12,500 nt of DNA from Anaeromyces robustus (taxonomy: Eukaryota; Neocallimastigomycota; Neocallimastigomycetes; Neocallimastigales; Neocallimastigaceae), in assembly GCA_002104895.1 (NCBI GenBank), contig MCFG01000020.1, forward strand, positions 40,001 through 52,500. Reading direction: 5' to 3'. This document shows positions 9,047 to 12,500 of the stretch, piece after piece. Below the pieces are notes generated by a model. It had not been told where the DNA came from, ran no database searches, and saw only the letters and a program-made list of their open reading frames with translations. Position numbers and translations under genes: made by a program. Position 1 is the stretch's first letter; each line of letters starts with the position of its first letter.

Positions 9047-10106
9047 TTAATACTGGAATTTTTGAATATAAATATCTAGAATACGTCTTTGTGGAAGAGT
9101 TAAATAGCCTGTTATTGTATTAAGGAATTGAATTCCAGTTTCAGTTTTACCATTACTATTTTCATTATAAACGAAATAAAGTGAAACTAAAACATCTAAA
9201 GCTGCTTTACGAACTTCTACTTCTGGATGATTCATTCCATTTATTACAGCATCAATAACATTATTGAAACGAATTTGAATAAATGAAACATCTATAGATT
9301 GAATAATTTTTGCTAAAATCATATATAAAGTACCCATATAACTTGGTCTATATTCTTCTATATCACTTGATAATGGTGATTGTAAAAGGAAATGATCATC
9401 ATTAAGAAGATTAAGACAAGCATTAATATTTCTATCAGAATCTAATTCATCACATAAAGCATCAATAGTATCTTCTGAAGCACTACAAACTTCATCAATA
9501 TTTAAACTTCTACATTTAACTAAAATTCTCATTGTTTGTTCTTCAAGGCCATTAAATAATTTAGTTTGATTTACAATTAAATGTTTAAATAAAAGTATAC
9601 AATTTTCATAATTTTCTATATTCTATAAGATATATATTAATTAATAATTTATTAATAATTTAAATAATTAAAATATATCATGTAAATATATAAATTAATA
9701 TAATATTAGATATTGTATTTTAATTAATATATATATATATATATATAATTTTTTTTTTTTTAATACCTTAACATTAGTTTCATTATCTACGTATTGGTAT
9801 AAATGGTCATATAATTGTTTAAACCATTGATTCCATAAACTTATGGAAAGTGTTTTTTCTTTTTCTATAGCTTCTTCCTTTTTTAATGGAAATTCACGAG
9901 AATACCTTATTAATCTACGGAAAACTTTAATATCTAAAATATCATGATCAATTTTATTACTTTCATGTATAATATCAATAAGAAGTTTAAATTGTTTATT
10001 TAATCCACTTAATCTATCATCATCAATAGTTTTATTATATGAATCTATAAAAGAAATAAAAACATATATATATATATTTTTATACAAATTTTTTAAATAT
10101 TTAATA

Positions 10107-10182
<76 letters not shown>

Positions 10183-11569
10183 TATAATTGTAATTATAAT
10201 TATAATTATAATTATGATTATTATGATTATTTTGATTATTATTACCTAACATATTAGATTCTTCTTTATTTGTTATTGGATCTAATAATTCTGTGGAATT
10301 TATTTCAATTGGACTACTTATATGAATAATATCTTCTTCCATTTCATTTTCATTAGTTTTCTTAAAAGATAATTTTGGAGTAGATTGTTGATCTGATATT
10401 TCTGATTTAGTACCATCTTTTAAAGTTTCATTAACTTCTGGTTGATTATTCCAAGTTTTGTTAACAAGTTCATTTAATATAGAAGAGTTTTCAGAATAAT
10501 TATCATTATCCGTAGCTTCTAATCCAGTTTTCATAGATGTATTTCTACTAATAGTTAAATCTGAAAATCCTTCTGGTACAGTTTCTTCTATTAATAAATT
10601 TGATTTTGGATCATCTAATGAAAATGATTCAAAAAGATGTGATTCACGAAATTTATTATTAGATTTAGTTGAAAGTTCCTTTTGAATAAAATCTCTTTCA
10701 ATATCACTTAAATCATAATCATTATTATGAATACGTTTTAAAATAATATATTGAATATTTTCTGCATATTCTGACATAACATCATCATATGATGAAGGAT
10801 TTAATTCTTGAAGGGATTCAATTAATTTAATAATATAAACATTATTAATTGAATTATTATCTTCTCTTCTTAATAACAATTCTAATAATTCTTCTAATGC
10901 TACATTGTAATTATTATTTTTAAAGAAATAACGTTGAACTTCATCACGACTATCAGGTGAACGATTAATAATTTCTACAAGCCATGAAAGTATACCTTCA
11001 AAAACAGTTTCACTCATAAATTGATTATTAAGTTTATTTTCAAGACACATTAAAAGTGAATCTAATATAACATCTTTACGTATTTTAGATTTTAACCATA
11101 CAATAGCATCATATGCTGTTTTACTAATATCATCAAATTCCCCTGTTTTTTCATCAGGTGGTTCAATAACAGAATATATTTTTGGAATAAGTTTATCTAA
11201 ACTTACAAAACGACTTTCAACAACACCTTGAATCATTGCTGGTTTAAATATAACATTAAGAATATATGGAGATGGATCACGGAAAAGTGATAAGAAAGTT
11301 TTAGTTAATTTTTCATTTGATTCATATTCTGGTGATGTTATATAAGTTAATAAATTTTCTAATCCAATAGCTCTATTTTTCCAATCTTTATCTTTTAATT
11401 TTTTTAAAATTTCTAAACAAATTGGGGAAATATTTTCATTATCATCTTTTTCTGAAATTGGTGAACTTGAATTAGAATAAGAATTTTGTTTTTGAATTTG
11501 TATTGATGATTGATTATTTTCTTTTTCTTTTTCTTTTTCTTTTTCTTCTATTTCTTTTTCTTCTTCTTT

Positions 11570-11602
<33 letters not shown>

Positions 11603-12500
11603 TTCATGTAATGATTGAATTTGTTGTAAATGTTTTTGTTGTAATTGTTGTTGTTGTTGTTGTTGTTGAAGTTGTTGTAACTTTTGTTGTTTAAATTGTT
11701 CATGACGTAATGATGGTGATGACATTGGAGATGTTTTTGGAGAAGAGGTATATTTATCACCACTATCTTTTCTAATTGGAGAAGAAGATTTTGATTGATT
11801 ATGTAAAGATTTTGGTTTACCAAAATTACTACCAGAATTAAAAGCTTGATTCATTGATTGTAATAAAGATGAATTCTCAATTTTAAGACCAGAACCTTGA
11901 CTAGAAACAGAACCTTTCTTAGATGGTGGTGTAGATGAAGAAACGGAATTACGTGGAGAAGTGGAATTAGAGGATACATATGACATTATAGGTGCAGTTT
12001 GAGTACGTTGAGGAGACATAGACATTGGTCTACGAATATGTTGTTGACCAATATTGTTTAATCCACTATTATTACCAACTGAACTATCTACAGTAGAATT
12101 AAAAGTTGATGATGGGGGATTAGTATCTGTACGATGAGATGTGGTAGTTGAAAGTTTTGAAGTACCAACTATATTTTGACTTGATAGTTTTGGAGAATTA
12201 AAAACAGGTTGACTTTTACCTCTAGTATAAGCAGAATTTATCTTTTTAGTTGATTGTAAAGGTTGTTCGGCAAGAGCAGGAGAACCTGTTAATTTTGTTC
12301 TACGAGAGAGTTTTGGTGAGGATGTATTTGATCCTGTACCAACACTAGAACTTAATGAACGTAATAAAGCTTTACGAGTAGTAATATCAAGTGTATTTAA
12401 AAGAGCACTTGCACGATCTTTCCAATGTTCATTTAAAATACCATAAATTGAACGACTAGTTTCACGAACTGATGGATTAGCATCTTGTAAACCTTTTTTC
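9047..12500 (-). CDS. CLASP: CLASP-family microtubule-stabilising protein (N-terminus outside window)
   Basis: Three exons on the minus strand: 12500-10246, 10044-9767 and 9622-9047, joined in frame (phases 1 and 0) to give 1035 residues plus TAA. Numbering from the codon at 12499: residues 1-48 end a TOG domain, with GLQDANPSVRETSRSIYGIL, then HWKDRASALLNTLD, a pattern typical of the N-terminal CLASP/Stu1 TOG. Residues 49-350 are a Ser/Pro/Gln linker with many SP sites, fitting the basic microtubule-binding and phosphorylated linker of the family. About 355-590 form a second helical TOG-like domain starting ISPICLEIL and DKDWKNRA. About 590-750 are an acidic Ser/Asn linker. Exons 2 and 3 (752-1035) hold the C-terminal CLASP TOG, including LWNQWFKQLYDHL and a HEAT-like PEVEVRKAALDVL. 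CLASPs bind microtubule lattice and plus ends, promote rescue, and act at kinetochores. No clear SxIP EB-binding motif is visible in this part. The Met at 12025 is internal. Confidence 0.88.
10045..10245 (-). other. CLASP intron with in-frame Asn/His/Tyr start and AAT repeat
   Basis: On the minus strand the intron begins GTAATAATAATC after ATGTTAG and ends TATAG before ATTCATATAATAAAAC. Splicing joins Met-Leu-(G/AT)Asp-Ser-Tyr-Asn. If unspliced, the frame stays open for about 22 Asn, His and Tyr codons and stops at 10178. The joined product continues into the conserved C-terminal TOG, which is why I call this an intron. Confidence 0.75.
10108..10182. repeat. ATT/AAT trinucleotide microsatellite in CLASP intron
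   Basis: About 25 uninterrupted ATT units on the + strand (AAT on the coding strand) sit inside the CLASP intron, next to a 6-base TAATTA-type repeat at about 10188-10213. In coding orientation AAT would be Asn, but a TAA stop precedes it in the exon frame, so it is intronic. Confidence 0.9.
11517..11697 (-). repeat. Poly-Gln and Lys/Glu tract in CLASP linker
   Basis: Coding repeats of CAA give Gln runs at about 11641-11690 and 11571-11601, followed on the coding strand by GAA/AAA repeats giving KEEEKEIEEKEKEKEKEN. It occupies about residues 268-328 of the visible CLASP part, between the first TOG and the second. The highly charged Lys/Glu part could form a single helix or coiled coil; Gln runs are probably flexible. 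Valine-rich and His/Asn-rich frames over it are shadows. Confidence 0.9.

Noticed and set aside
9695-10087. Stand-alone 130-residue minus-strand protein
   Set aside because: Only 10044-9767 looks coding; both ends are AT-rich intron (Tyr/Ile repeats), and the middle joins in frame to the other CLASP exons.
11503-11823. Val-rich frame on + and His/Asn/Lys-rich frame on - over the CLASP linker
   Set aside because: Frame-shifted readings of the CAA and GAA repeats; the CLASP frame continues through with recognisable domains on both sides.

Overview
The window looks like nuclear DNA of an extremely A+T-rich eukaryote. Genes are split by short introns. All 19 introns I can model begin with GTA and end with AG, and all four visible stop codons are TAA. 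No exon needs a reassigned codon, so the standard code fits. Asn homopolymers, Gln homopolymers, A-rich leaders, a predicted flagellar protein and a CLASP-type microtubule protein together suggest a zoosporic fungus. An anaerobic gut fungus (Neocallimastigomycota) is my best guess, but this is inferred from composition and gene content. Another A+T-rich flagellated eukaryote is not excluded.

Layout. At 1-83 (+) is the Asn-rich C-terminal tail of a gene that begins outside the window. At 84-839 is a non-coding spacer. At 840-5412 (+) is a 14-exon gene for an 880-residue protein, modelled as a TSNAXIP1-like axonemal or flagellar coiled-coil protein. At 5413-6317 is a spacer holding a 28-bp perfect palindrome, a second hairpin and about 34 copies of an AAAAT pentamer. 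At 6318-7546 (+) is a 5-exon gene for a 129-residue NTF2-fold mRNA export factor (NXT1/p15), whose first coding exon is only ATGGAG. At 7547-9046 is a convergent spacer that is A-rich then T-rich and contains a 15-bp tandem repeat. At 9047-12500 (-) are the last three exons of a CLASP family microtubule-stabilising protein. Its N-terminus lies beyond the window.

The three main genes do not form a pathway. Two concern microtubules (flagellar axoneme, and spindle or cytoplasmic array) and one concerns nuclear mRNA export; I read the adjacency as ordinary eukaryotic gene order. I see no phage, CRISPR, toxin, transposase or other mobile system. The points most worth checking are the 6-nt initiator exon of NXT, a CLASP intron whose start is open in frame and which holds an AAT microsatellite, alternative splice sites in the TSNAXIP1-like gene, and the hairpin/pentamer block. 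I do not see a convincing new biological system.
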